A DNA stretch of 64,000 nt from Micropruina glycogenica (GCF_039524395.1 NZ_BAAAGO010000009.1); one strand, 5' to 3'. Counted from the stretch's first letter, positions 49,578 to 60,421 are shown. Notes: generated by a model not told the origin, from the sequence alone. Numbers and translations are program-made.

Positions 49578-51356
49578 CTAGAATCGGGCCGCCGCCAGGG
49601 CGTCCGCGGCCCTGACCAGCGCGAGGTGTGAGAACGCCTGGGGCATGTTGCCGGCCTGCCTGCGACCCTCGACGTCGTACTCCTCGGCCAGCAAGCCGAG
49701 GTCGTTGGCGGCGGCGCAGGCCCGGTCCATCAGCGCCTCGGCGTCGTCGACCCGTCCGGTCGCCGCGTACTGCTCGACCAGCCAGAACGAGCAGGCCAGG
49801 AACGGGTGTTCGGTGCCGGCCAGTCCGTCGACGCCGGTCTCGGCAAGGTAGCGATGCAGCAGTCCGCCCACCATCAGGGTTTGCTCCAGCCGCTCGACGG
49901 TGGCGAGCATGCGGGGGTCGTCGGCGGCGCAGAAGCCCACCTGCGGCAGCACCAGCAGCGAGGCGTCCACCTCGTCGGTGCCGTAGTGCTGGGTGAACCA
50001 GCCGCCCGCACTGACCGCGCTGGCCTCGATCTCGGCGCGCACGCTGTCGCGGGCGCTCTGCCACAGTTCGACCGCACCGGGCAGTCCGTAGCCGTGGACG
50101 GCCCGGACGCCTCGGTCGAACGCCGCCCAGGTCATCACCCGCGAGTGGGTGAACATCCGCGGCTCGCCGCGGATCTCCCAGATGCCGTTGTCGGGCTCGC
50201 CGATCCGGACCAGCGCCCGGTTCAGCAGCACCCGCTGCAACGGCCAAGAGGTGGTCGATTCCCCCAGCCCGGCCTCGCGGGCGGAATGCAGGGCGACCAT
50301 CACCTCGCCGACCACGTCAGCCTGGTACTGCAGCGCCGCACCGTTGCCGATGCGCACCGGACGCGCGCCGCCGTAGCCGGGCAGGTGGGTCAGCTCCCGT
50401 TCGAGCAGGTCGCGCTCACCGGCCACGCCGTAGACGATCTGCATCTCGGCCGGGTCGCCGGCGATCGCACGCAACAGCCAGTTACGCCAGTGCTCCACCA
50501 CCCGCAGAAAACCGTGTGCGATCAGCGCCTCCAGGGTCAGCGCGGCGTCGCGCAGCCAGACGTAGCGGTAGTCCCAGTTGCGAACGCCGCCGAAGTCCTC
50601 CGGCAGCGACGTGGTGGGCGCGGCGATGATGCCACCGGTGTCGCGGTGGGTCAGCGCCCGCAGCACCAGCAAGGATCGCACCACGTGCTCGCGGTGCTCG
50701 TGGTGGGCGTCGATCCGGTCGGCCCAGTCCTGCCAGTAGTCGAGGGTGCGTTCGCGCTCCGCTTCGCCGTTCAACTCTTCCGGGGCCCGGTGGTGGGACG
50801 GGTGCCAGGTGAGGCTGAGCTCCTTCACCTCACCGGCAGCGACGGTGACGGTGCCGGTGTGAACGTGGTCGGACGCGGTCAGCGTGCCGCCGCGGACCAG
50901 CACGGAATTCGGTCCAGCCACCGCGGTCAGCGTCGAGCCGGAACGCCGCACCCAGGGAACCGCCCGGGCGTAGTCGAAACGCAGCCGCAACTCCTGGCCG
51001 AGCTCCACGGTGCCGCGCACGCCGACGATCCGCCGGATCACGTCAACCCGGCGTACCACGTCGAGATGGTGCTCGTTGACCGGCATGAAATCGTGCACCT
51101 CGGCCTGGCCGTCCGGGGTGTCCCAACTGGTGACCAGAATGAACGTGTCGCCGTCGTAGCTGCGCACCGAACGCGCGTCCGGATGGGTGGGGCGCAGCTT
51201 CCAGCAACCCTGCTCGTCGCCGCCCAGCAAAGCGGCGAACACCGAGCCCGAATCGAACCGGGGCAGGCAGAGCCAGTCGATGGAGCCGTCGCTCGACACC
51301 AGAGCCGCGGTGCGGCAGTCACTCAACAGCGCGTAGTTCTCGATCGGTGTCGGCAT
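49578..51356 (-). CDS. glycoside hydrolase family 15 (glucoamylase/trehalase-like)
   Basis: A 592-residue enzyme with an N-terminal beta-sandwich (IENYALLSDCRTAALVSSDG, IDWLCLPRFDSGSVFAALLG) and an alpha/alpha barrel. Key barrel parts are NWDYRYVWLRDAALTLEALI, the region LLAEEYDVEG containing a likely catalytic Glu, and GNMPQAFSHLALV. No signal peptide is present, so it acts inside the cell. Cytosolic actinobacterial relatives include trehalases and glucan hydrolases; which this one is cannot be told. ATG 51356 starts at the conserved N-terminus. Confidence 0.88.
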   Translation of the reverse strand: MPTPIENYALLSDCRTAALVSSDGSIDWLCLPRFDSGSVFAALLGGDEQGCWKLRPTHPDARSVRSYDGDTFILVTSWDTPDGQAEVHDFMPVNEHHLDVVRRVDVIRRIVGVRGTVELGQELRLRFDYARAVPWVRRSGSTLTAVAGPNSVLVRGGTLTASDHVHTGTVTVAAGEVKELSLTWHPSHHRAPEELNGEAERERTLDYWQDWADRIDAHHEHREHVVRSLLVLRALTHRDTGGIIAAPTTSLPEDFGGVRNWDYRYVWLRDAALTLEALIAHGFLRVVEHWRNWLLRAIAGDPAEMQIVYGVAGERDLLERELTHLPGYGGARPVRIGNGAALQYQADVVGEVMVALHSAREAGLGESTTSWPLQRVLLNRALVRIGEPDNGIWEIRGEPRMFTHSRVMTWAAFDRGVRAVHGYGLPGAVELWQSARDSVRAEIEASAVSAGGWFTQHYGTDEVDASLLVLPQVGFCAADDPRMLATVERLEQTLMVGGLLHRYLAETGVDGLAGTEHPFLACSFWLVEQYAATGRVDDAEALMDRACAAANDLGLLAEEYDVEGRRQAGNMPQAFSHLALVRAADALAAARF

Positions 51357-51381
51357 GCGCCCATCGTGCCAGCAGCCCTTG

Positions 51382-52173
51382 CTACTGAATGCCTTGGGCC
51401 ACGAGGTCACGCACCGCCGTGAGCGCCTTCTCGTCGCCGTCGGCTTCGGGTTCGTCACCGCGGCCCCACAGCCAGCGGTCGACGTGCTCGGCCGTACCCG
51501 CGAAACCTGCGTCGGGCGCCAGGTCGGTGACGCGCAGCACCCCCGGCTCGTCGTAGCTGTTGCCTGACTGGCCGACGCCTTGCCAGCGGCCGGGTCGCAG
51601 CAGAATCGTGCGACCGGTGTCGGTGAGGGTGAGCGCCACCACCGAATCGGACGGCACGAACGCGAACCCGGGCAGCGTGCCCCACCAGGCGAACATCACG
51701 TCGAGGGCGTGCACGATGCCCGCCTCGGCCACCGCGGGGGCGATCGGCGTGACCGGCAGCCCGGCCGCCAGTTCGGCGTCGATGCGGTGCATGACCGCCT
51801 CGTGCACCTGCATGCGCCGGGTGAAGCCGACGGTCTGGTCGGTGCCGAACCACGACCAGGCCGGCTCGTCGTCGGCCCGCCGGCCGAGTTGCGTCACCAG
51901 GGCGTCGGTCTGGTCGGTCAGCAGCGCCAGGGTGGCCGGCACGTCGCCCGGACGAGCCGGTTTGGCGTTCTCGACCGCCTCCTGATCGTCGTCGGTGATC
52001 GCCCCCGAGCCCAGAATCCCGGCCCAGAACGCGTGCACCTCGGTGAGATGCCAGGCCAGGTCGGCCACCGTCCAGTCGGGGCAGGTGGGCACGGGTGCCT
52101 GTTGGTCGGCGGAGCGGATCGCGGCCGCGAACCGGTCGGTTTCGGCGGCGATCACCGCGGTGTGGTCGAACAT
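51382..52173 (-). CDS. maleylpyruvate isomerase N-terminal (DinB-like) family protein, TIGR03083 type
   Basis: A 263-residue protein. The four-helix metal-binding domain has CPDWTVADLAWHLTEVHAFW (H42, H47) and a third His in the RRMQVHEAVMHRID helix, giving a His-triad metal site. A C-terminal SCP2-like sterol-carrier fold follows. Relatives are mycothiol-dependent isomerases or transferases, which agrees with the mycothiol-type genes at 31-33 kb. A TAGGAT -10 box lies seven bases before ATG 52173. Confidence 0.83.
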   Translation of the reverse strand: MFDHTAVIAAETDRFAAAIRSADQQAPVPTCPDWTVADLAWHLTEVHAFWAGILGSGAITDDDQEAVENAKPARPGDVPATLALLTDQTDALVTQLGRRADDEPAWSWFGTDQTVGFTRRMQVHEAVMHRIDAELAAGLPVTPIAPAVAEAGIVHALDVMFAWWGTLPGFAFVPSDSVVALTLTDTGRTILLRPGRWQGVGQSGNSYDEPGVLRVTDLAPDAGFAGTAEHVDRWLWGRGDEPEADGDEKALTAVRDLVAQGIQ

Positions 52174-52368
52174 GAACCCGATCCTAGAACCCCAACCGGA
52201 CGAAACTCGTCCGCTTCAGACGGGCGAGGGCGCCATGGGTCACGCTGCAGTCACCAGACAGTGCCGATCGGGCTCAACGACCTGGCCCCCTGTCGGCGTT
52301 CTCAGCACGATTCGTGGAGCACGCCGTTCGGTGCCACCAACGCTTGGCGCAGGTGGGACGATGGATGG

Positions 52369-53310
52369 GTGAGCCAGCCCCCGACCACACCCGACCGTCC
52401 GCTGCCCGGCATCGCCTCGCCGATCGCCGCCGCGGTACTCGCCGGTGGGCTGGTGTACCTGATCTGGTGGGCGATGGTCAGCACCCGCACCGGCCAGCGC
52501 ATCGACTCGCTCGCGCTCGAGGGTTCGCGGGTGGGTAGCTGGCGGCTCGACGAGCAGGCCGACCAACTGCTCGGCACCGTTTCGGTGCCAATGGTCGGCG
52601 GCATCATCGTCGCCGTGCTGCTGATCGGCGCCCTGCGCGGACGCTGGGTGGCCGCCATCGCCGCAGCGGTCGCCGTGGCCGGCGCCAATGTGACCACCCA
52701 GGTGCTCAAGATGCTGGTGTTCCGGCGCGACGACCTGCTGGGCCTCGGCGCCTGGAACGGCACCAACACCCTGCCCTCGGGGCACACCACCGTGGCGGCT
52801 GCCGGGCTGGTCGGGTTGATGCTGGTGGTGCCTCCGTGGTTGCGCTCGATCACCACCGCACTGGGCGTGGTGGGCGTGTCGGCCTACGGGTTCGCCACCC
52901 TGGTGAACCACTGGCATCGGCCCTCGGACGTCGCGGCCGCGGTGCTCGTGGCCGCCGGCTGGGGTTGCCTCGCGGTGGCCGCGGTTCGCGTCGCCGAGCG
53001 CAGGACGCCGCTGCGCGACGTCACCCACAGACCCGGCGCCACCTCGGTGATTCTGGTCATGCTCGCGATCTGCGGCCTGGCGCTGTCGGCCGCGGCAGGT
53101 TTCATGGTGTGGAACGCCGACCCCGAAGCCACCGACCGCACCACCGCGTTCATCGCCTACGTCGGCGGAGTGGCCGCCCTGGTCGGCATGACCTGCGGCG
53201 GTTTGGGCGGGCTGCTGCGGCTGCTGGACGCCACCCGTCCGATGCCTCGTGCGAAGCAGCGCACCGAGCTGGGCGACGTCACGACTCCTGCGCCCTCGCC
53301 ACAAGGTTGA
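52369..53310 (+). CDS. PAP2 family phosphatase, membrane bound
   Basis: A 313-residue protein with about eight helices. The phosphatase motifs are TQVLKMLVFRRDD (first), TLPSGHTTVAAAG (second) and NHWHRPSDVAAAVL (third). Relatives dephosphorylate phosphatidate, undecaprenyl-PP or similar lipids at the outer membrane face. GTG 52369 with AGGTGGGA upstream is chosen. Its last 32 bases overlap the convergent ABC ATPase gene. Confidence 0.86.
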   Translation: MSQPPTTPDRPLPGIASPIAAAVLAGGLVYLIWWAMVSTRTGQRIDSLALEGSRVGSWRLDEQADQLLGTVSVPMVGGIIVAVLLIGALRGRWVAAIAAAVAVAGANVTTQVLKMLVFRRDDLLGLGAWNGTNTLPSGHTTVAAAGLVGLMLVVPPWLRSITTALGVVGVSAYGFATLVNHWHRPSDVAAAVLVAAGWGCLAVAAVRVAERRTPLRDVTHRPGATSVILVMLAICGLALSAAAGFMVWNADPEATDRTTAFIAYVGGVAALVGMTCGGLGGLLRLLDATRPMPRAKQRTELGDVTTPAPSPQG

Positions 53311-54253
53311 CGAACACGTCTTCGAGCGTGGGTTCGACCGCCACCAGCGACGCGTCGGCGAACCCTGCCGTCCGCAGCCGGGCGGTGTAGTCGCCCACCA
53401 CGTCGCCCGACGCCCCTGGTTCGATCACCGCATGCAACCGGGCGCCCGACAGGTACGCCTCTTCGACCCCGGGGGCCTGTTCGAGCCAGGCCAGGGCCCC
53501 GTCGACGTCGCGCACCGACACCTCGAGCACCTGTTCGGCGATCAGATCGCGGCGAATGTCGTGCGGCACGCCCTCGGCGATCAGCCGACCGCGGTAGATG
53601 AAGGCGAGCTGATTGCAGTGGCTGGCCTCGTCCATGTAGTGGGTGGTGACGAACAGCGTCACCCCGCGACTGGCCAGGTCGTACAGCAGATCCCAGAACT
53701 GCCGTCTGGCCACGGGGTCGACGCCGCCGGTGGGCTCGTCCAAGAACAGCAGTTCGGGCTCGTGAATGGTGGCGGTGCCCAATGCGAGCCGCTGTCGCCA
53801 GCCCACCGACAGGTTCGCGGTGAGTTCGTTCTCGCGGCCCCGCAGGTCGGCCATGTCGAGCACGTAGGCGCGCTGCTTGGCGAACTGCTCGGCGCTCAGA
53901 TCGTAGACGCCGGCGTAGAAACGCAGGTTCTCCTCCACGGTCATGTCTTCGAACAGCGCGAACTTCTGCGACATGTAACCGAAGCGCTGCTTCACCCGCT
54001 CGGGGTGGTTGATCACGTCTTCGCCCAGCACCAGGGCCTGCCCCGCGTTGGGGCCGCTGGTGCCGGTGAGCATGCGAATCGTGGTGGTCTTGCCCGACCC
54101 GTTGGGGCCGAGAAAGCCGAAAATCTGACCGCGCGGCACGTCGAAGTCGATGCCGTCGACGGCGGTGAAGGTGCCGAACCGCTTGACCAGCCCGCGCACC
54201 GAGATGGCGGCCTCAGGGTTGGGCGGGGTGCCTGCGAGATCGTTGATGGTCAT
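53279..54253 (-). CDS. ABC exporter ATP-binding protein (second ATPase of operon)
   Basis: A 324-residue ATPase. Walker A is LGPNGSGKTT, the signature NLSVGWRQRLALG (a slightly degenerate LSxGxRQ), Walker B LLFLDEPTGGVDP and H-loop TTHYMDEA. It shares more with the C-terminal half of the YbhF-type double ATPase than with the other ATPase of this operon. It is the last gene and overlaps the permease gene by four bases (ATGA). It likely pairs with the operon's other ATPase to power the two permeases. Confidence 0.9.
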   Translation of the reverse strand: MTINDLAGTPPNPEAAISVRGLVKRFGTFTAVDGIDFDVPRGQIFGFLGPNGSGKTTTIRMLTGTSGPNAGQALVLGEDVINHPERVKQRFGYMSQKFALFEDMTVEENLRFYAGVYDLSAEQFAKQRAYVLDMADLRGRENELTANLSVGWRQRLALGTATIHEPELLFLDEPTGGVDPVARRQFWDLLYDLASRGVTLFVTTHYMDEASHCNQLAFIYRGRLIAEGVPHDIRRDLIAEQVLEVSVRDVDGALAWLEQAPGVEEAYLSGARLHAVIEPGASGDVVGDYTARLRTAGFADASLVAVEPTLEDVFVNLVARAQES

Positions 54254-55368
54254 TCGGCCAGCCTCCGTCGGGTCGCAGCCACCGCCGCGCCGAAGATCAC
54301 CACGCCGAACAGCCACAGAATCCAGAACTGGGTCGACAGCGCCTCGAAACCGCTGCCCTTGATGAACGCCCCGCGCAGAATGCTGATCGCCCAGGTCAGC
54401 GGAATGAACCAACTCAGCGGCTGAATCGCTTGCGGCATCGAGTCGATCGGAAAGATGAAGCCCGACAGCACGAAGCTGGGCAGCATGAACAGCATCATCA
54501 CCTGCTGCGCCTGCTGCCGGGTGTGCGACACCAGCGAGATCAGCAGTCCCAGGCCGATGGAGGTGAGCATGAACAGTGCCAGCCCCGCGGCGACCACCGA
54601 GAACTGCCCCGCGAACGGCACCTTGAACCAGAAGATGCCCACCAGCGCCACCACCGTCAGCTGCAGCACGGCCAACAGCGCGTACGGGGTGACCTTGCCG
54701 GTGAGGTACTCCACCGGTTTGATGGGGGTGACGAACATCTGCTCCAGGGTGCCGCGTTCGCGCTCTTTCACCACCGCCTGGCCCATCACGGCCATGATCG
54801 ACAGCATCAAGATGGCCGCCACCAGGCCGGGAATCATGGTGTTCACCGAAGCCAGCGTCGGGTTGAACATTACCCGCACGCGGGCGTCGATGCCCGGCGC
54901 GGCCAGGTCGACGCCCTGGGCGGCCAGGCGGTCGGCGTTGAACCGGGCCACGATCTGCGCGGCGTAGCCGCTGCCCACGCTGGCCACCTGGCTGTCGGAG
55001 CCGTCGACCACCACGCCGATCGGCGCCGCCTCGCCGCGGTCGAGCGCGGCCTGGGTGCCGGCGGGAATCACGATCGCAATGGCGATCTGGCCGGTGTCCA
55101 TCAGGTGCTGCAGGTCGGTCTCGGCGGGGCGCTGGGTCACCACGAAATAGTCGGACGCCCCGAAGCTCGCCTCCAGCGCCCGCGAGGTCGAGGTGCGGTC
55201 GAGGTCGACCACCGCGGTGCTCAGGTTCTTCACGTCGGCGGCCACCACGTAGCCGAACAGGATCAGCTGCAGAATCGGCATCAGAAACAGCAACCTGATC
55301 AGCAGCGGATCACGGCGCAGTTGCAGAAACTCCTTCCACATCAGCAGCCGAATGCGGTGCAGGCTCAT
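54250..55368 (-). CDS. ABC-2 exporter permease (YbhR/S-like)
   Basis: A 372-residue ABC-2 permease: one N-terminal helix (LLIRLLFLMPILQLILFGYV), a large extracytoplasmic domain of about 150 residues (VKNLSTAVVDLDRTSTSRAL), then five helices after VKERERGTLEQMFVTPIKP, the coupling region for the ATPase. Four-base overlaps on both sides (ATGA) show tight coupling. It forms a heterodimer with the next permease. Confidence 0.9.
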   Translation of the reverse strand: MSLHRIRLLMWKEFLQLRRDPLLIRLLFLMPILQLILFGYVVAADVKNLSTAVVDLDRTSTSRALEASFGASDYFVVTQRPAETDLQHLMDTGQIAIAIVIPAGTQAALDRGEAAPIGVVVDGSDSQVASVGSGYAAQIVARFNADRLAAQGVDLAAPGIDARVRVMFNPTLASVNTMIPGLVAAILMLSIMAVMGQAVVKERERGTLEQMFVTPIKPVEYLTGKVTPYALLAVLQLTVVALVGIFWFKVPFAGQFSVVAAGLALFMLTSIGLGLLISLVSHTRQQAQQVMMLFMLPSFVLSGFIFPIDSMPQAIQPLSWFIPLTWAISILRGAFIKGSGFEALSTQFWILWLFGVVIFGAAVAATRRRLAE

Positions 55369-56500
55369 CGCCGCCTCCGTCCGTCGAGCAGCACGGCGAT
55401 GGTCAGCACGACCACCGCGTAGGCGCCGAGCGCGGCCAGTTGCGGCCACAGTTCGTCGAAGCCGGCGCCCTTGAGAAACACCCCGCGCGAGATCGTCACC
55501 ATGAACCGGGCCGGAAACGCACAACTGATCACCTGCAACCACTCGGGTATCGAGCCGAGCGGAAACGCGAAGCCCGACAGAATGAACGCCGGCAGCAGCG
55601 ACAGCAGCAGGCCGAGCATGTTGGCGGTTTCGAGGCTGGGTGCGACGGCCGAGATCACCAGCCCGAGCCCCAGCGCGCAGAACACGAAAAGCGCGGCACC
55701 CAGCATCAGCACGGTGACGCTGCCGCGCAGCGGCAGGTCGAAGAACCAGATGCCGACCGCGGTGATCACGGCCAGGTCGAGAAAGGCCAGCAGGGTCCAG
55801 GGAGCGACCTTGCCGACCATCATCTCCCAGCGCTTCATGGGGCTGATCGCCAACTGCTCGTCGGTGCCCTGCTCGCGTTCGCGCACCAGGCTCACCGCGG
55901 TCTGTTGCAGCGCGACGACCATGATGATCACCACCATCAGGCCGGGGATCAGAAAGTCCGAACTGCGCTTCTCGGGGTTGTACCAGGTGCGAACCCGCGG
56001 TTCGAGCTGTCCGGCCGCGGTCACGTCGAGGCCCTGAGCGTCGGCCCACTCGATGGTGACCCGCTGCCCGTACACCTGGTTGAGCGCGGTGCTGAACGCC
56101 TGCCCCACCCGGGCCGCCGTCGGCTCGCTGCCGTCGAGGTAGACCGCGACGGTGGCACGCTCACCGGCGGCCAACTGCCGTCCGAAGCCTGAGGGCACGA
56201 CCACCGCGATGCGGGCCTGGTTGTGGTCGAACACCCGGTCGACCGCGCCCAGGTCGTTCGCCGTGCCGACCAACCGAAAGAAGTCCGAACTGGCGTAGCT
56301 GCGCACGTAGGCCTGGCTGGCCGGGGTCTGGTCGGTGTCGATGATCACCGTCGAGACGTTCTTGACGTCGAAGCTGATCGCGTAGGCGAACAGCAGCATC
56401 TGCAGCACCGGCATCACCAGCACCACCGCCAGGGTGCGGCGGTCGCGCAACAGGTGAATGAACTCCTTGCGGGTCATCGCCGAGATGCGGGTGAACGAGG

Positions 56501-56504
<4 letters not shown>
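55365..56504 (-). CDS. ABC-2 exporter permease (YbhR/S-like)
   Basis: A 379-residue permease of the same design: helix at 20-40 (TLAVVLVMPVLQMLLFAYAI), extracytoplasmic domain (VKNVSTVIIDTDQTPASQAY), coupling region LVREREQGTDEQLAISPMKR, then five helices. The similarity to the neighbouring permease is clear along the whole length, so the two arose by duplication. Overlaps of four bases on both ends. Confidence 0.9.
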
Positions 56505-57429
<925 letters not shown>

Positions 57430-57433
<4 letters not shown>

Positions 57434-58206
57434 GGCAGGGTCACGGTCACGGGCAAGCCGGCCTTGAGGGTGCCGCTGGTGTCGTCGAGGCGAATGCGCA
57501 CGGCGAACACCAGCTTGGTGCGCTGCTCGGCGGTGTCGATGTTGTTGGGGGTGAACTCGGCCTGGTTGCTGACGAACGACACCGTGCCCTGAAACGTGGT
57601 GGTGCTCGAATCGGCGGTGACGGTGGCCTGCCGGCCCACCGACACCTGGCCGATCGCGGTTTCTGGCACGAACACCCGCACAAAGAGGTCGGACGGGTCG
57701 GTCAAGGTCAGGATCGTGCGGCCCGGGGCCGCGTTCTGGCCGACGTTGCCGACCACGTTCACCACAGTGCCGTCCTTCGGTGCCTTGATCGTGGCGTAGG
57801 TGAGCTGCACGTCGGCCAGCGTCACCGCCGCCTCGGCCTGCGCCAGGCGCGCCTTGGCGGCCTTGACGTCGGCCTTGGTGCCGTCGTCCTCGGCGTTGGT
57901 GACCGCGGCCTTGGCGGCTTTGACGCCCTGCTCGGCCTGGCTCTTCTGCAGTTTCAACGCGGCGGTGTCGAGCTGCACGAGCACGTCGCCGGCGCTCACC
58001 TGGGCGCCCTCAGTGACCTCGACGGCGGTGATGCGGCCCGCCATCGCCGGAGCGATGGTGAGCTCGGTGGTCTCGACCTGGCCGCTCAGCGATTGGGTGG
58101 TGGTGGTCGGACGGGTGGCGCTCCACCACCACCAGCCGCCGAGCCCGACGATCAACAGCACGACCAGCACGATCACCGGCACCGGTGGCCTCTTGTGGTT
58201 CTTCAC
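57430..58206 (-). CDS. HlyD-family membrane-fusion adaptor protein
   Basis: A 258-residue protein anchored by one N-terminal helix (VPVIVLVVLLIVGLGGWWWW). It has a biotinyl-lipoyl half-motif (AGRITAVEVTEGAQVSAGDV), a short helical hairpin and a beta-barrel (PGRTILTLTDPSDLFVRVFV). It is like YbhG, the adaptor of the YbhGFSR exporter. The GTG start overlaps the previous stop (GTGA). In a single-membrane actinobacterium it would act outside the membrane, handing substrate to the cell wall. Confidence 0.87.
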
Positions 58207-59636
58207 TTCTTCACCTCGTTGGTTCGGCACGCCGTGAGTTGGACGTCGACGGGCACGCCGGGCGGCAGCCCGGCGCTGACGGTGACCTCGACGGGCACAG
58301 CACGGGTCAGGTGCACCTCGTCGGTGGTGTGGTAGGTGGGCGGGTACTGGGCCTCGGGCAGAATGCGGCTGATCGTGCCGGTGGGGCTCTCGCCCCAGGC
58401 GATGCTCGCGGCGTCGCCGACGCACACCCGGTCGGCCTGGGCGGGGGCGAGCCACAGCTCGACGACGTGCGCCGGGCTGCTCAGCTCGGCCACCGTCGCC
58501 CCGGGCGCCACCACGTCGCCGACGTGGGCGATGCTGGTGACGGTGCCGTCGCGCGGTGCGGTGACCACGGCCTGCGCGCGGGCGGTGCGGGCCTGCTGCA
58601 CCGGCACGTCGTTGCCGGCGGCGATCACGGCGAGCTTGCGGCCGCGCGTGAGGTCGGCCTTGGCGTCGTCCAACTTCTTCAGGCCCTTGTCGATCTTCTT
58701 CAACCCGTCCCGGGCCTCGACCAGCTTGTCGTCGATGGTGGCGATGCCCTTGGTGAGCTTGGGAATGCCCTCGTTGAGTTGCTTCTGCGCCGCCTTGAGC
58801 TTCTTCTGCCCGGCCTTGGCCTGGGCGATGCCCTGGGTGAGCTGCTTCTGGGCGGCGGTGAGCTGGGCGATGCCGGCGTCGATGCCGGCCAGCGCTGCGG
58901 TGAGCTTCTGCACGGCCGACTGCAGTGCCGCAACCTGTTCGGGCGGAGCGTCCGCTGGCAGGGCGGCAAGGGCCGCTTTCGCGTCGTCCAGCTGCTGAGC
59001 CACCACCGGGCGCTGAGCCTTCATGCCCGCCAGGTTCTTCTCGATCTGGGCGAGCTTCGGCGGCAGCTCTTTGAGCGCCTTGTTCACCTTGGCCAGATTG
59101 GTGTTCACCGTGACCCGGGCCTTCTTGGCCTTGGCCAGGTTGCTCACCAACTCTTTGCGCGCCTTGGTCGCCTGTGCGATGCCGTCGGTGACCTTGGTGC
59201 GGTTCTTCTTCAGGTCCGCTTTCTTGTCGGCGAGGGTGTCGATGGCGCTGTCGATCACGCCGACCTGCGCCTTCGCCACGGCCAGGTCGGCCTTGGCCGC
59301 GGTCACATTGGCGGCCAGCGCGGCGTCGTCGAAGCGCACCAGCACGTCGCCGGCCTTGACCTGGTCGCCGATCGTCACCTCGACGGCGCTCACCCGCTGG
59401 GCCGAGCCGAGCCCGAGCAGGGCGGGCACGGCCGACAGGTTGGCGGGCGTCGTGGCGGTCACCGTGAAGCCGGCGTTCAGATTGACCCGCGGCACGGCAA
59501 GCGTGGGTGCCTGCGCGGTGACCACGTCGGTCTTCACCCGTCCGGTCGAGGTGATCGTGGTCGACGGCGCCGCGCAGCCGGTCAGCGTCAGCGCCAGGGC
59601 GGTTGCCGCGGCGGGTAGCACGAATCGGGTCAACAC
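58203..59636 (-). CDS. HlyD-like adaptor lipoprotein with long coiled-coil hairpin
   Basis: A 477-residue lipoprotein: signal peptide with lipobox LTGC (Cys21), a lipoyl half (AVEVTIGDQVKAGDVLVRFD), then about 230 residues of Ala/Lys/Gln-rich heptads (KLTAALAGIDAGIAQLTAAQ and similar) forming a long coiled-coil hairpin, and the second lipoyl half (TAPRDGTVTSIAHVGDVVAP). The start GTG 59636 overlaps the end of the TetR gene. The hairpin is much longer than in the next adaptor, so the two may form a composite channel. Confidence 0.8.
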   Translation of the reverse strand: MLTRFVLPAAATALALTLTGCAAPSTTITSTGRVKTDVVTAQAPTLAVPRVNLNAGFTVTATTPANLSAVPALLGLGSAQRVSAVEVTIGDQVKAGDVLVRFDDAALAANVTAAKADLAVAKAQVGVIDSAIDTLADKKADLKKNRTKVTDGIAQATKARKELVSNLAKAKKARVTVNTNLAKVNKALKELPPKLAQIEKNLAGMKAQRPVVAQQLDDAKAALAALPADAPPEQVAALQSAVQKLTAALAGIDAGIAQLTAAQKQLTQGIAQAKAGQKKLKAAQKQLNEGIPKLTKGIATIDDKLVEARDGLKKIDKGLKKLDDAKADLTRGRKLAVIAAGNDVPVQQARTARAQAVVTAPRDGTVTSIAHVGDVVAPGATVAELSSPAHVVELWLAPAQADRVCVGDAASIAWGESPTGTISRILPEAQYPPTYHTTDEVHLTRAVPVEVTVSAGLPPGVPVDVQLTACRTNEVKK

Positions 59637-60253
59637 GGGTTCGGCCCGTCGTCCAGGGTGCGCAGGTAGGCGTCGACCAGCCACTCGACGTCGCCACGTT
59701 CCGGCGGCTGGGGCGGGCCGCTGAGCAGCAGGCCGCCGAACATCACGTAGCTGACCAGGGGCCCGACCAGCATGCGCACGCTGACGTCGGGCCGATCGAG
59801 AGTGATCACGCCGTTCGCCGCCGCTCCTTCGAGAATGGCGCGGGTGCGGCCGAGCAGAAACAGCGGGAAGGCCTGCAGAAAAGCCTCGCGGAACTCGGGC
59901 AGGTGCACCGCCTCGCCCACCATCAGCCGCAGCAGCGCGATGGTCTCTTCGCGCAGCAGGCCGCCGATCAGCGCCTCGCCGAAGGCGATCAGCGCCGTGC
60001 GAAGTTCGCCGCGATTGCGCGGCGCATTCAGCGCGGGCGGTGCCGGAATGGCGCTCTGCACGTCGAGCACGATCGCCTTGAGCAGGTCGTCCTTGCTGTC
60101 GAAGTAGGCGTACAGGGTCTGCTTACTGACGCCCGCCTCGGCGGTGATCGCGTCCATCGAGGTGCGGGCGTAGCCCTGGGCGAGAAAGAGTGCACGGGCG
60201 GCGTCGGTGATCTGCTGGCGCTTGGCCAGAGCCCGGGGGCTCAACTCGTCCAC
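59630..60253 (-). CDS. TetR family transcriptional regulator
   Basis: A 207-residue repressor. The helix-turn-helix lies at about 10-55 (QITDAARALFLAQGYARTSM, AGVSKQTLYAYFDSKDDLLK). The C-terminal ligand domain includes a TetR_C-type dimer segment (LRLMVGEAVHLPEFREAF). It heads the seven-gene exporter operon and overlaps its second gene by seven bases, as CecR does for YbhGFSR in E. coli. The GTG start lies five bases from a palindromic operator. Confidence 0.92.
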   Translation of the reverse strand: MDELSPRALAKRQQITDAARALFLAQGYARTSMDAITAEAGVSKQTLYAYFDSKDDLLKAIVLDVQSAIPAPPALNAPRNRGELRTALIAFGEALIGGLLREETIALLRLMVGEAVHLPEFREAFLQAFPLFLLGRTRAILEGAAANGVITLDRPDVSVRMLVGPLVSYVMFGGLLLSGPPQPPERGDVEWLVDAYLRTLDDGPNPC

Positions 60254-60257
60254 GACT

Positions 60258-60289
60258 CAAACTGTACGGTTCAGTTTGATTTCAAGCAA
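60258..60289 (-). promoter_or_regulatory. TetR operator overlapping the promoter of the exporter operon
   Basis: A 21-base palindrome with perfect seven-base arms CAAACTG/CAGTTTG occupies 60258-60278. Read on the reverse strand, -35 TTGCTT (60284-60289) and -10 TACAGT (60261-60266) are 17 bases apart. The palindrome covers the -10, so bound TetR would block transcription. The start site would fall at or just before the GTG, giving a very short or absent leader. Confidence 0.65.
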
Positions 60290-60303
60290 TAGTGACCCAG
60301 TTC

Positions 60304-60384
60304 GTCATCTCGGGCTTGCCCCGGGATCTCTGCCGGGGCCCTCGGGTGAGGGAGAGAGAGATCCCGGCGTTCGCCGGGATGACG
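60304..60384. repeat. pair of family B REP-like palindromes in inverted order
   Basis: GTCATCTCGGGCTTGCCCCGGGATCTC (split here as 60304-60330) and the inverted GATCCCGGCGTTCGCCGGGATGAC (within 60358-60384) flank a GA-rich stretch. Each forms its own hairpin and together they can pair. They lie between the divergent exporter operon and methyltransferase gene. Confidence 0.75.
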
Positions 60385-60421
60385 AGTCGGCCGAAGCGGT
60401 TGCCCCGGTTAGGGTTCGGCT

